A program made the position numbers and the translations under genes. From Caryophanales bacterium UBA3935 (GTDB taxonomy: Bacteria > Bacillota_I > Bacilli_A > ML615J-28 > CAG-698): a stretch of 17,555 nt of DNA. The DNA lies in assembly GCA_002385755.1 (NCBI GenBank), contig DGED01000014.1:1-17555 (forward strand), in the 5' to 3' direction. The notes beneath the pieces are model-generated. The model worked only from the letters and a program-made list of their open reading frames with translations. It had not been told where the DNA came from and ran no database searches. Below are positions 1 to 7,764 of the stretch, one piece after another; the first letter of the stretch is position 1, and every line of letters begins with the position of its first letter.

Positions 1-91
1 CGGATAATTATAACTGCCGTAATTTTGGCCGTCGCAACCGACGAAAACGAATAAAAAGAAAACGAAAGCGAAAAGACAGAATATTTTTCAC
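1..91 (-). pseudogene. Possible 5' end of a lipoprotein gene, reading frame broken just after the start, truncated by the window edge
   Basis: On the minus strand a GTG (91-89) is followed by a run of five A (88-84). Read straight on, the GTG frame ends after about 27 codons. The neighbouring frame (87 down to 1) stays open to the edge and encodes a very hydrophobic stretch, FCLFAFVFFLFVFVGC, followed by DGQNYGSYNYP. This has the form of a lipoprotein signal peptide, with a VGC lipobox and the Cys at codon 36-34. That frame has no ATG, GTG or TTG of its own. One A fewer in the run would join the GTG to it. The alternatives are a sequencing indel, a real mutation or phase-variable tract, or chance hydrophobicity. 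The family cannot be named from about 30 residues. Confidence 0.35.
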
Positions 92-98
92 CTCAACC

Positions 99-127
99 TT
101 AATACGAATTAACTGCTTATTTGACAA
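99..127 (-). promoter_or_regulatory. Candidate vegetative promoter toward the left-edge gene
   Basis: Minus strand: TTGTCA (127-122), a 17-nt spacer, then TATTAA (104-99). The first box matches the sigma-A -35 consensus at five of six positions and the second matches -10 at four of six. Transcription would begin close to the GTG at 91, giving an almost leaderless message. It lies just downstream of the terminator at 147-176, as expected for a new transcription unit. This is a pattern match only. Confidence 0.3.
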
Positions 128-146
128 TTATTAGATTTTACAAAGC

Positions 147-176
147 AATAAAAAGGCGAGATTTTGGTCTCGCCTT
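147..176 (-). terminator. Rho-independent terminator of the ybgC-rnj-alaS-ruvX-DUF1292 unit
   Basis: A perfect 9-bp inverted repeat (AAGGCGAGA at 153-161, TCTCGCCTT at 168-176) with a 6-nt loop is followed on the minus strand by a T-rich run, CTTTTTATT. It lies about 55 bases after the stop of the DUF1292 gene. A weaker 6-bp stem (185-190 with 201-206) sits between the stop and this hairpin. Confidence 0.85.
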
Positions 177-229
177 ACATTTTCGGCCGTTTTCTTTTTG
201 ACGGCCCTTTTCGGTTTCAAGCAAGAGAT

Positions 230-598
230 TTATTGCTCGTCTTCGTCGTCTTCATCATCTTCGAAATCGTCTTCATCATCACAATCTTCGCAATAATCTT
301 CTTCTTCATCTTCGTCTTCGTAGTCAAATTCTTCGGCGTTGTCTTCCTCGTATTGCTTCAGCACGCGTTCGATTAATTCCCATTCTTCGTCCGTCTCGAT
401 CGGGAACAATTCCCCGTCGCCGTCCTTGCCGGGAACATAGGAAGCGGCCATCACTTCGATATTGTCTTCTTCGTTTTCGGAAACCGGGTAAAACAATACG
501 TAACTCTTCTTAAACATTTCCGAGTCGAACGTGAACAGTATCTCGCAAAGGATCTCGTTGCCGTCTTCGTCGATAAAGGTAAGATGTTCCTTATCCAT
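230..598 (-). CDS. DUF1292 (YrzB-like) protein with a long acidic tail
   Basis: 122 residues. The N-terminal part (about 1-85) has the DUF1292 pattern: a FIDEDGNE start, a YVLFYPV strand and the terminal DEEWELIERVL helix. The family is small and its molecular function is not established. The last 40 or so residues are almost entirely Asp and Glu with a CEDC motif, making it longer than the usual 85-100 residues. The start is chosen by a good ribosome site, AAAGGAG, 8 nt upstream inside the end of ruvX. It overlaps ruvX by 8 bases. The position directly after ruvX is the conserved one in Bacillota (alaS, yrzL, yrrK, yrzB in B. subtilis). The coding DNA of the tail is a low-complexity TCTTCG/TCATCA run, so tail length may vary between strains. 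Confidence 0.88.
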   Translation of the reverse strand: MDKEHLTFIDEDGNEILCEILFTFDSEMFKKSYVLFYPVSENEEDNIEVMAASYVPGKDGDGELFPIETDEEWELIERVLKQYEEDNAEEFDYEDEDEEEDYCEDCDDEDDFEDDEDDEDEQ

Positions 599-1037
599 TA
601 TTTTTTACTCCTTTCTGCTTATTTATGGTTGAATCAAGATAGCTTTGTAGGATAACGGCCGCTGCAAGCTTGTCGACATGCTTTTTTCTTTTTTTCCGGC
701 TTACATCCGCCGACAACATTACCCTTTCGGCTATCCGCGATGTCAACCGTTCGTCGATCATTATCACTTCCAAAGCAGAACTTTCCGATAACAGTTTTTC
801 AAATCTCCGGCAATACTCGGCCAGAGTACCCATATCGCCGCTCATATGCCGCGGCAATCCCAAGACAATTTTTTCAACCCGATATTTGTCGATGACATCA
901 AGAGCGGCCTCAAGCGCCGCCTCCAAATCGTATTCGGGAATGCGAGCGGTGCCAAGTGGCGTCGCGATCGTGGCCGTTTCGTCGCTGATCGCCATTCCCA
1001 GCGTTTTCGATCCCAAATCCAGCCCTAGTATTCTCAT
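591..1037 (-). CDS. ruvX: Putative pre-16S rRNA nuclease / Holliday junction resolvase-like protein RuvX (YqgF)
   Basis: 148 residues, typical for the family. RNase H-like fold with the N-terminal GLDLGSKTLG motif (Asp7), the LGLPRHMSGDMG loop (60-71), MIDERLTS (Asp95, Glu96) and the C-terminal ADVSRKKRKK...VDKLAA motif (Asp122). These are the conserved acidic catalytic positions. YqgF is known to take part in 5' processing of pre-16S rRNA; a Holliday junction role has also been proposed. The ATG overlaps the alaS stop by four bases (ATGA), so it is translationally coupled. In B. subtilis a small gene, yrzL/ireB, lies between alaS and ruvX; there is no room for it here. Confidence 0.95.
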   Translation of the reverse strand: MRILGLDLGSKTLGMAISDETATIATPLGTARIPEYDLEAALEAALDVIDKYRVEKIVLGLPRHMSGDMGTLAEYCRRFEKLLSESSALEVIMIDERLTSRIAERVMLSADVSRKKRKKHVDKLAAAVILQSYLDSTINKQKGVKNNG

Positions 1038-3730
1038 AGACGTTCCGTTATCATGGTCCTGACCGCGGCCACGGCCTCGGCGAGGCGCGCCGCGTCGCGG
1101 CCGCCCGCCTGGGCGAAGTCTTTCCGACCACCGCCGCCGCCGCCCAAGATCCCGGCCGCCAGTCGGACGGTCTCGCCGGCATGAAGTTTGTCGATTTTAT
1201 TTTTCGAGACAAAAACGACCTTCTCGGCAACGATATTGGCGATAAACACGATTGAGGAAGGAAGTTTGTCGGAAAGACGGTCGGCCAGGTCTTTTTGTTG
1301 TTCGACGTCCATTCCCTCCGTTGTGATAATTAAAACATTATAGTCGCCGATTGTCAAGACATTTTTCAAATAATTGTCAAGGGAAACGGCGTTTTTCTCT
1401 CTTTTGCTTTTTTGGTAAGTTTTATCCAATTCCCGCGCCGCCTCGCGCCACGCCGCGGCGTCCCGGCCAAGGTTGATAAGGTAACGGTAACCGGGCCGGG
1501 GGGCGCTTAACGCGGGCGGTCGGAATTCGAGTTTGATATCCTCTTCCCGGGCGGCGGTAAGAATCTTCTCCGCCTTCGTGGCGAGGTCCCTGATCTCCGT
1601 TTTCAAATGCGCCGCTGCGCTATCGACGGCGGTCTTGACGGCGTCGCCGGTCGCGGCCTCAATCCGGAAGATCCCCGATCCCTTGCTTTCGATATTATAG
1701 ATTGCGAATCCGCCGATATCGGCGGTGTTCGCGACATGGCAGCCGCCGCACAGTTCTTTGGAAAAGACGGTGTCGACGACGCGAACGATCTCATCATATT
1801 TTTCGCCGAAAACGGCCTGGACATTCATTTTTTGCGCTTCCTTAAACGGCAGCTCGTAAATAGCGACCGGGAACCCTTCCCTGATTTGCCCGTTGACCAT
1901 ATCCTCGACCGAAAGGATCTCCTCTTCGGTAAGGTTTTGATAATGATTAAAATCAAAGCGCAGGTATTCGTCGCCGACGAACGACCCTTGCTGGCGGACA
2001 TGGGGACCGAGAACGCGACGCAAACTCTCGTTAAGCAAGTGAGTCGCAGTATGGTTTCTAGTCACGCGGGCACGGAACTCAGGATCGACTTCGAGTTTCA
2101 CCCGTTCGCCGACGGCGAGACTATCCCGTCCCAATTGTACCACCGAAGCGTGTTGAAAGTTGGGTAATTTTATCGTATCCGTAACTTCGTATGTTTTTCC
2201 TTTGAATATGAGCCGGCCCTTATCGCCGATTTGGCCGCCCGACTCGGCGTAAAACGGCGTCTCTTTAAAGACGACGAGCGCCTCGCCGGAGGCCAAGTCG
2301 ACCCGTGCTCCTTCCTTAAATAGAGCTAGAGTTTCTGTTTCCGCGCTAAGCTCGCGGTAACCGAGGAACTCGCTTTTCTCCGTAAATGACAAAAACGCCT
2401 CGTTTTGCGCGGTCATCGATTCCTCGACCTGCCGGGAACCGCGGGCCCGCGCTTTTTGTTTCTCAAGCTCGCGATTAAAACCCTCGACGTCGACGTTAAA
2501 CCCATGTTCACCCGCGACTTCAAGCGTGAGTTCCATCGGGAATCCGAAAGTATCGTAGAGAAGAAAAGCGATCTCGCCGGGAACGGTCTTTCCCGGGGCG
2601 GAAGCGATAAACTCAAGCAGGCGGTTCTCGCCCGTCTCCAGGGTCTGGAGGAATTTTTCTTCTTCCCGCTTGATCTGCGCGGCTAAAAGTTCGGTCTTTT
2701 CAGTCAGGTACGGGTAATATTCTTTCATTATTTCCGCCGCCACCGGGACTAACCTGTAAAGGAACGGCCGATCCATGCCGAGTTTTTTCCCGAAGCGCCC
2801 GGCGCGTCTAAGCAAACGCCTCAGGACATAACCGCGGCCTTCGTTCGAGAGAATCGCGCCGTCCGCCAATGCAAAAACCACGCTGCGCAAATGGTCGCTT
2901 ATCACCTTAAAGGCCATCTCGCCATGATACGGGACGCCCGTAATCGCTTCCGTCGCCTTGATTATCGGCAGGAAAAGATCGGTCTCGTAATTGGTTTTAG
3001 CGTCCTGCATAATCGCTGCCACCCGCTCCAATCCCATGCCGGTATCGATATTCTTGCTCGGAAGCTCCCGGTATTCGGAACGGTCCTTGCCGGATTCGGC
3101 GTTATATTGACTGAAAACGATGTTCCAAATCTCGACGAAACGGTCGGTGTCGATATCGCGGCGGATCGCCTCGACGCCGAGTCCTTCCGGATCAAATTCG
3201 GAGCCGCGATCGTAGAAGATTTCCGAACAGGGACCGCACGGGCCTTCGCCGATCTCCCAGAAATTCGATTCCAGCGCGATAATATGGTCGCGGGGAACGC
3301 CGAGACTGATCCATTTCTCGACCGACTCGACGTCCGCGGGGTAGACGGTAAAATACAGGCGATTAATATCGAAACCGAACCAGCGGGGCGAGGTCAAAAG
3401 CTCAATCGCCCAGGTTAAGGCCTCGTCGCGAAAATAATCGCCGATGGAAAAGTTTCCGAGCATCTCGAAGAACGTATGGTGACGGGCGGTCTTGCCGACG
3501 TTTTCAATATCGTTGGTCCGGATGCATTTCTGCGAGTTGACCATCCGCCGGTTTTTGGGGATTTCCCGACCGTCGAAATATTTCTTTAGCGGCGCCACCC
3601 CGGCGTTGATCCACAACAGCGTCGGGTCGTCGACGGGGACGAGCGAGGCGCTCGGGATAATATCATGCCCTTTTTCCCGAAAAAAATCCAGCCACATCTG
3701 CCTTATTTCGCTGCTTTTCATCTTTTTCAT
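1034..3730 (-). CDS. alaS: Alanyl-tRNA synthetase
   Basis: About 898 residues, slightly longer than E. coli or Bacillus AlaRS (about 876-880). In order: class II catalytic core (SSEIRQMWLDFF...WINAGVAPLK and HHTFFEMLGNFSIGDYF near 84-100), tRNA-recognition middle region, editing domain with zinc motifs HTATH (about 560-564) and CGGCH (about 661-665), and the C-terminal DHHA1/C-Ala domain ending in a Gly-rich GGGGGGRKDF segment. It charges tRNA-Ala and clears Ser/Gly mischarges. The frame is open to a GTG at 3739, but the ATG at 3730 has AGGTG 6 nt upstream and better fits the usual N-terminus, so I chose it. It follows rnj after about 18 bases, which leaves no room for a T-box leader; expression must come from the upstream promoter. 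Confidence 0.97.
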   Translation of the reverse strand: MKKMKSSEIRQMWLDFFREKGHDIIPSASLVPVDDPTLLWINAGVAPLKKYFDGREIPKNRRMVNSQKCIRTNDIENVGKTARHHTFFEMLGNFSIGDYFRDEALTWAIELLTSPRWFGFDINRLYFTVYPADVESVEKWISLGVPRDHIIALESNFWEIGEGPCGPCSEIFYDRGSEFDPEGLGVEAIRRDIDTDRFVEIWNIVFSQYNAESGKDRSEYRELPSKNIDTGMGLERVAAIMQDAKTNYETDLFLPIIKATEAITGVPYHGEMAFKVISDHLRSVVFALADGAILSNEGRGYVLRRLLRRAGRFGKKLGMDRPFLYRLVPVAAEIMKEYYPYLTEKTELLAAQIKREEEKFLQTLETGENRLLEFIASAPGKTVPGEIAFLLYDTFGFPMELTLEVAGEHGFNVDVEGFNRELEKQKARARGSRQVEESMTAQNEAFLSFTEKSEFLGYRELSAETETLALFKEGARVDLASGEALVVFKETPFYAESGGQIGDKGRLIFKGKTYEVTDTIKLPNFQHASVVQLGRDSLAVGERVKLEVDPEFRARVTRNHTATHLLNESLRRVLGPHVRQQGSFVGDEYLRFDFNHYQNLTEEEILSVEDMVNGQIREGFPVAIYELPFKEAQKMNVQAVFGEKYDEIVRVVDTVFSKELCGGCHVANTADIGGFAIYNIESKGSGIFRIEAATGDAVKTAVDSAAAHLKTEIRDLATKAEKILTAAREEDIKLEFRPPALSAPRPGYRYLINLGRDAAAWREAARELDKTYQKSKREKNAVSLDNYLKNVLTIGDYNVLIITTEGMDVEQQKDLADRLSDKLPSSIVFIANIVAEKVVFVSKNKIDKLHAGETVRLAAGILGGGGGGRKDFAQAGGRDAARLAEAVAAVRTMITERL

Positions 3731-3736
3731 ATCCTG

Positions 3737-3741
3737 CACCT
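3737..3741 (-). promoter_or_regulatory. Ribosome binding site deciding the alaS start
   Basis: AGGTG on the minus strand, six bases before the ATG at 3730. The alternative GTG at 3739 would lie inside this site and has no site of its own. Confidence 0.6.
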
Positions 3742-3748
3742 ACTGTTT

Positions 3749-5425
3749 CTATTTATCCGATTCCACGTCTACCAAAGACGGAATAATAATCGGGTTTTTC
3801 TTCGTCATTTTGAATATTTCTTTGCCGATGGCGTCGCGCAAAGATGTTTTCAAGTCGTTCCAATCGATATATTTTTTTAGGAAATAAATATCGATAATAT
3901 CGCGAGCCACATTCTCGATCTTCTTCTCGACCTTCTCGGCCGTCGTCCCGGTCATAAAGCCTTTCAGTATCACCCGCGGGCCGGAAACAATCTTTTTCAG
4001 CCGGACGTCCAAAACGACGATGACGAGAATTATTCCTTCCTGAGACAAAAGCTCGCGGTCACGCAATACGATCTCGTTAATGTCGCCGACGAAGGAGCCG
4101 TCAACGAGTACGTCGCCGACGGGAATTTTCTCGCCTTTGGTCTCGAGTTCCCTGTTAACGAAACTCACCATATTCCCGTTATCGAGGAGGATGACGTTTT
4201 CTTTTTTATAACCGGCGTCGAGGGCGATATCGTACTGCAGCCGCTGATGCCGGTACTCGCCGTTAATCGGGACGATATATTTCGGTTTGAGAAGCGAATA
4301 TAATAATTTTAAATCCTCGCTGTTGGCGTGCGAGCTTTGCAAGATCTCCTTGGGGATAACCGTGACCTTGGCGTCAAGCCGATAGAGAAGGCCGATCGCC
4401 TTTTGGGCGAGGCGCTCGGTTCCGGGCCGCGGCTCGGAAATGATGACGACATGGTCGCGGCTCGTTATCTCGATCAGCCGGTCCTGGCCGGTGCTCATCC
4501 TCTGAAGATTATAATACGGCTCGTGTCGGTTGCCGGTGACGATAATCACGAGATCCTCGTCGTCGTTTTTGTTATCGTCGGTTATGTATTTTAAATTAAC
4601 GAGCCTATCCGGGGGGATATTTAAATAATCATTTTTTAGGGCGATGTTAATCGTCTTTTGGGCTTTTTTCCCGATAATGGCGACGCGGCGGTTCTTCTCG
4701 ACACTGATGTTTATAATTTTTTGTATCCTTTGCAAATCGTCGGAAAACATCGAGAAGATAACCCGTTTCGACGACTGGAGTATATCGCCGACTTGATGGA
4801 TCAAAATATAATCGTTGGTCACGCGATTGATATTGCTCACGCCGTTGCTTTCCGAAAACAACGCCAAAACGCCGTCTTTCGCCGTCTCGACGATCTTTCG
4901 GAAAGACGTTTGATACCGGCGGTCGGTATTATGAATAAAGGAAAAATCGGGGGCGTACACGAGTCCCCCGTCGGGGGTCATGATCGTGATCCCGTAGGTC
5001 TCCGGGATGCTGTGGCCCAAGGCGAAAAAGCCGACGCGGACGTTCCCGAAAATAAGAACCTTATCGTCGGTCACCCGGTAAAGGCGGTAATCCTCGACCG
5101 GCATCCCCGCGTCGATCAAAGCCAGTTCCGCAAGCGCCATCGTGAAACGGGAGCCGAAAACGCCGACGTTTATTTCTTTCAATAATTCCGGCAAAGCGCC
5201 GATATGGTCCGCGTGACCGTGGGAAAGAAATATTCCCTGGATCCTGTCCTTGTTCTCCACCAAATACGAAAAATCGGGGATAACGACGTCGATGCCGTAT
5301 AAATCGAAACTCGGGAACTTTAGCCCGCAGTCCAAAACAAATATCTTCTCATCCACCTCGGCAATATACATATTCTTGCCGGTTTCCCCCAAGCCGCCTA
5401 AAGCGCAAAACTTAATAACACTCAT
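3749..5425 (-). CDS. rnj: Ribonuclease J homologue with a substituted metal-ligand histidine
   Basis: 558 residues, the usual RNase J length. Metallo-beta-lactamase/beta-CASP nuclease: GGLGETGKNMY start, HGHADH (His69, His71, Asp73, His74), GHSIPET (His138), APDF (Asp160), a beta-CASP domain with TGNRHEP (about 298-303), then SSHANSEDL (His366) and PINGEYRH, followed by a C-terminal domain. RNase J degrades and matures RNA in Bacillota. In B. subtilis RNase J1 the last metal ligand is a His (His390) in P-I/V-H-GEYR, 22 residues after His368. Here the same spacing holds but the residue is Asn388 (codon AAC). Other motifs also drift: TGSQGEP reads TGNRHEP, and SDSTNA reads SESNGV. It could be a weakly active, RNase J2-like partner. 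The ribosome site is AGGTGAT before the ATG, and the thioesterase gene ends four bases upstream. Confidence 0.9.
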   Translation of the reverse strand: MSVIKFCALGGLGETGKNMYIAEVDEKIFVLDCGLKFPSFDLYGIDVVIPDFSYLVENKDRIQGIFLSHGHADHIGALPELLKEINVGVFGSRFTMALAELALIDAGMPVEDYRLYRVTDDKVLIFGNVRVGFFALGHSIPETYGITIMTPDGGLVYAPDFSFIHNTDRRYQTSFRKIVETAKDGVLALFSESNGVSNINRVTNDYILIHQVGDILQSSKRVIFSMFSDDLQRIQKIINISVEKNRRVAIIGKKAQKTINIALKNDYLNIPPDRLVNLKYITDDNKNDDEDLVIIVTGNRHEPYYNLQRMSTGQDRLIEITSRDHVVIISEPRPGTERLAQKAIGLLYRLDAKVTVIPKEILQSSHANSEDLKLLYSLLKPKYIVPINGEYRHQRLQYDIALDAGYKKENVILLDNGNMVSFVNRELETKGEKIPVGDVLVDGSFVGDINEIVLRDRELLSQEGIILVIVVLDVRLKKIVSGPRVILKGFMTGTTAEKVEKKIENVARDIIDIYFLKKYIDWNDLKTSLRDAIGKEIFKMTKKNPIIIPSLVDVESDK

Positions 5426-5429
5426 CTTA

Positions 5430-5897
5430 TCACCTGTTAAAATTCCTCAAATATTCTTCTTCTTCTTTTTCTTTTTGACGATTTTCCCCGCCCGCGACCC
5501 GCGTCAACTTTTCGTAAATATCGGGATAGCGACGGGAAATATTCTGCGGTTTAAAATTCTCGTTCAGCCAGGCGAGCGTCGTCAGACCGGTATTAATCAA
5601 CTCGCCTTTTTGGTTATAGATCTCGTACGCGAAGACCAAACGGACGCCGGTCACGGCAACGAGCTCGGTCATGAGTTCCAATTCGTCGCCGTAATACGCC
5701 GGGCGGTGATACTTCACGTTTAGCTCGACCAAGGCCTGGGAAAGGCCGCGCTTCTCGATTTCGTGAAACGGCATCCCGAGGGTTTTGCAGAAATCCGTCC
5801 GCCCGCACTCGTACCACACCGGGTAGACCGAGTGATGGATAACCCCCATTTGATCGGTTTCCTGATACCGGGGAATTATTTTGGTCTTAACGCGCAT
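5430..5897 (-). CDS. YbgC/4HBT-family acyl-CoA thioesterase
   Basis: 155 residues with the single hotdog domain of the YbgC/FadM family. The N-terminal motif RYQETDQMGVIHHSVYPVW contains the catalytic Asp15, and a LNVKYHRPAYYGDELE segment follows at about 59-74. The family hydrolyses acyl-CoA or acyl-ACP thioesters; the substrate here is unknown. The last 20 residues or so are charged (KEKEEEE) and probably disordered. The start is set by GGAGG 6 nt upstream of the ATG. It is the first gene of the unit that continues into rnj, alaS, ruvX and the DUF1292 gene, and it follows the terminator at 5984-6013. The 92 bases upstream are AT-rich (TATACT and TATAAT on the minus strand) but I see no convincing -35 box. 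Confidence 0.88.
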   Translation of the reverse strand: MRVKTKIIPRYQETDQMGVIHHSVYPVWYECGRTDFCKTLGMPFHEIEKRGLSQALVELNVKYHRPAYYGDELELMTELVAVTGVRLVFAYEIYNQKGELINTGLTTLAWLNENFKPQNISRRYPDIYEKLTRVAGGENRQKEKEEEEYLRNFNR

Positions 5898-5983
5898 GCT
5901 CCGCCTCCGCTGTTGATTATATATATAACAAGTATACCATTTTTTCCGAAAAAAATCAGCAAAAATGAAAAAAACTTACCGGC

Positions 5984-6013
5984 AAAAAAAACAGAGTTAA
6001 CGAATAACCCTGT
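5984..6013 (-). terminator. Rho-independent terminator closing the spoVA operon
   Basis: Arms 5991-5999 and 6005-6013 form a 9-bp stem with a 5-nt loop. On the minus strand the one non-Watson-Crick pair is G-U, and the stem is followed by eight T. On the plus strand the same pair is A-C and there is no T run, so it works leftward. It sits 16 bases after the DUF1540 stop. Confidence 0.85.
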
Positions 6014-6029
6014 CTTTAGCGCGCCGCTT

Positions 6030-6365
6030 TTATTTCACCTCGAAACTAGAACAAAAAGTCTGATCCGGATGCAAGGCGCGGGAACCGTCGATTTTAATCT
6101 CCTTGGCGTAGCATATCCGGTGCGAATTATACTTGCAATTGACCGCCTCGCAGTAAACCGGCATTTGATAATTAATTTCCCCGATGCTGCCGATTTCCAT
6201 GAGGTAAGAGTCGTCCCTTTTGTCCGGGACATCGCGGGAATAACTTTGGCACCGGGTTTCTTCCTCGGCGAGCGCGGTCGCGCCCTTGACGATAATGCTC
6301 GCGCGCGTGCAATGACGCTCCCGGTAAAAGACGCAGGTTTTAACCCCGCATTTTAATCTTGGCAT
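6030..6365 (-). CDS. Small Cys-rich protein with two DUF1540 modules
   Basis: 111 residues made of two copies of the DUF1540 motif. Cys at 6, 11, 19 and 39 and at 72, 77, 85 and 105 have identical spacing in each copy (C-x4-C-x7-C-x19-C), suggesting a duplicated metal-binding unit. The function of DUF1540 is not known; such proteins are common in spore-forming Clostridia and Bacilli. The start is chosen by GGAGGT a few bases before the ATG. The first 26 bases overlap the end of spoVAF, so it is translationally coupled and most likely made in the forespore with the SpoVA proteins. Each module ends in a similar phrase (RCQSYS and FCSSFE). Confidence 0.82.
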   Translation of the reverse strand: MPRLKCGVKTCVFYRERHCTRASIIVKGATALAEEETRCQSYSRDVPDKRDDSYLMEIGSIGEINYQMPVYCEAVNCKYNSHRICYAKEIKIDGSRALHPDQTFCSSFEVK

Positions 6366-7764
6366 TGGTAACCTCCTGTTTTTGATTTTTATAGGGATAG
6401 CGGATGAGTATTTTTAAAAGCCGTCTAAAGTTAAACGGGACGAGCGGGTAAAGGTAAGGCTTCCCGACGCTTCTCAAGCGGGAGAGATAAACAAACCAAA
6501 TTATTGCGGAGGCGATTAGCCCCCAATACCCGAAAAGAAAAGTCGCAGCGATAAAAAAAATCTTCGAGATCTTATTGGCGAGCCCCAGCTCGTAACTTGG
6601 CGTCGCGTAAGTCCCGACGGCGCTAAGGGCGACGACGAGCACCGTCTGGATGGAAAAGAGACCGACGGCGACGGCGATATCGCCGAGTAGGATTCCCGCG
6701 ATCAAGCCCATCGCCGTCGAGAGCGCGGTCGGCGTGTGAATCGAAGCCATCCGTAAAAACTCGACCCCCACCTCGGCTATCGCCACCTGCAGGTAGATAT
6801 TGACGGCGCCGGCCGCGGGAACGAAAAGCGCCGCGATGCCTTTAAGCGCCCCGACGTCCAACAACGCGAGCCATACCGGGGTCAAAAATAGCGAAATCAA
6901 AATCCCGAAATAGCGGACGGCGCGCAGATAGGTCCCCGATAGGGGCGTCTGCCGGTATTCCTCGGTGTGCTGGAGATGATCGGCGAAAGTCGCGGGGGCG
7001 AGAATCACGCTCGGTGATGTGTCGACAAAGAGCGCGAACATCCCCTGGTAGAGATGAACGGCGACGGTATCCGCCCGCTCGGTATAACGGACAAGGGGAT
7101 AGGGGTTAAAACGCTGACGAACGATGAGTTCCTCAAGCGCCTTGTCCGCCATAATCAGATGGTCGACCTTGATTTTTTCGAGCTCGCCGCGAATTTTATT
7201 CAAAATGGCCTCCGGGCACAGGCCGACGATATAACTTAAACAAACCGCGGCCGGGTTGGCCGCGCCGACGGTAAAAAGCTCGTTGCGCAGGCGCATGTCT
7301 TTAACCCGGCGGCGCAGGAGGGCGATATTGGTATGAAAGTTTTCCGTAAACCCGTCATGGGCGCCGCGAATAACCTTCTCCATATCCGGCTCGTCGATCG
7401 AGCGGTTCGGGTAACTGCGAACGTCGACCGATAGCGCCCGGTCTTCGCCCTCAAACACCATTACCAGCATCCCGTTAAGGAAGTCGAGATACAACTCTTC
7501 CTCGCTTTCAATAACCGCGACGGAATGATGCGAGAGGTTATCCAGCACGAGTTCGAAAGAATACTCCCGTTCCCGGGGAATCGCCAGAATGCTTTCGATT
7601 ATCTTTATCGCCTGCATTCCGTCGGCGAGTCCGGAAAGATAATAGATGTTGATTTGCCGGGGGAAAACCTTGATTTCTCGTTTCTCGACGTCATAGGAAG
7701 AGCCGATGCCAAGTTTCTTCTCAAAATCCGATACAAAACCCGCGAAATCGTCCGTGTTCATCAT
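6340..7764 (-). CDS. spoVAF: Stage V sporulation protein AF (GerA-family subunit)
   Basis: 474 residues. The N-terminal soluble half carries GerA/SpoVAF hallmarks: RSYPNRSIDEPD (117-128), RGAHDGFTENFHTNIALLRRR (133-153) and a PSVILAPATFADH segment near 251-263. The C-terminal half has several membrane helices from about 286 (YFGILISLFLTPVWLALL) to about 440. SpoVAF is a homologue of germinant-receptor A subunits and, in Bacillus, associates with receptors and the SpoVA channel in the inner spore membrane. The ATG directly follows the spoVAEb stop; AAGGGA sits 4 nt before the first ATG and 7 nt before a second at 7761, so the true start may be one codon later. Context (last of spoVAC-AD-AEb-AF) separates it from a free-standing gerA gene. 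Confidence 0.9.
   Translation of the reverse strand: MMNTDDFAGFVSDFEKKLGIGSSYDVEKREIKVFPRQINIYYLSGLADGMQAIKIIESILAIPREREYSFELVLDNLSHHSVAVIESEEELYLDFLNGMLVMVFEGEDRALSVDVRSYPNRSIDEPDMEKVIRGAHDGFTENFHTNIALLRRRVKDMRLRNELFTVGAANPAAVCLSYIVGLCPEAILNKIRGELEKIKVDHLIMADKALEELIVRQRFNPYPLVRYTERADTVAVHLYQGMFALFVDTSPSVILAPATFADHLQHTEEYRQTPLSGTYLRAVRYFGILISLFLTPVWLALLDVGALKGIAALFVPAAGAVNIYLQVAIAEVGVEFLRMASIHTPTALSTAMGLIAGILLGDIAVAVGLFSIQTVLVVALSAVGTYATPSYELGLANKISKIFFIAATFLFGYWGLIASAIIWFVYLSRLRSVGKPYLYPLVPFNFRRLLKILIRYPYKNQKQEVTNAKIKMRG

Noticed and set aside
185..206. Second hairpin between the DUF1292 gene and its terminator
   Set aside because: Only a 6-bp stem with a 10-nt loop; weaker than the perfect hairpin at 153-176, which alone explains termination.
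3731..3748. T-box or other leader before alaS
   Set aside because: Only about 18 bases separate rnj and alaS, far too few for a T-box; no specifier or antiterminator is possible there.
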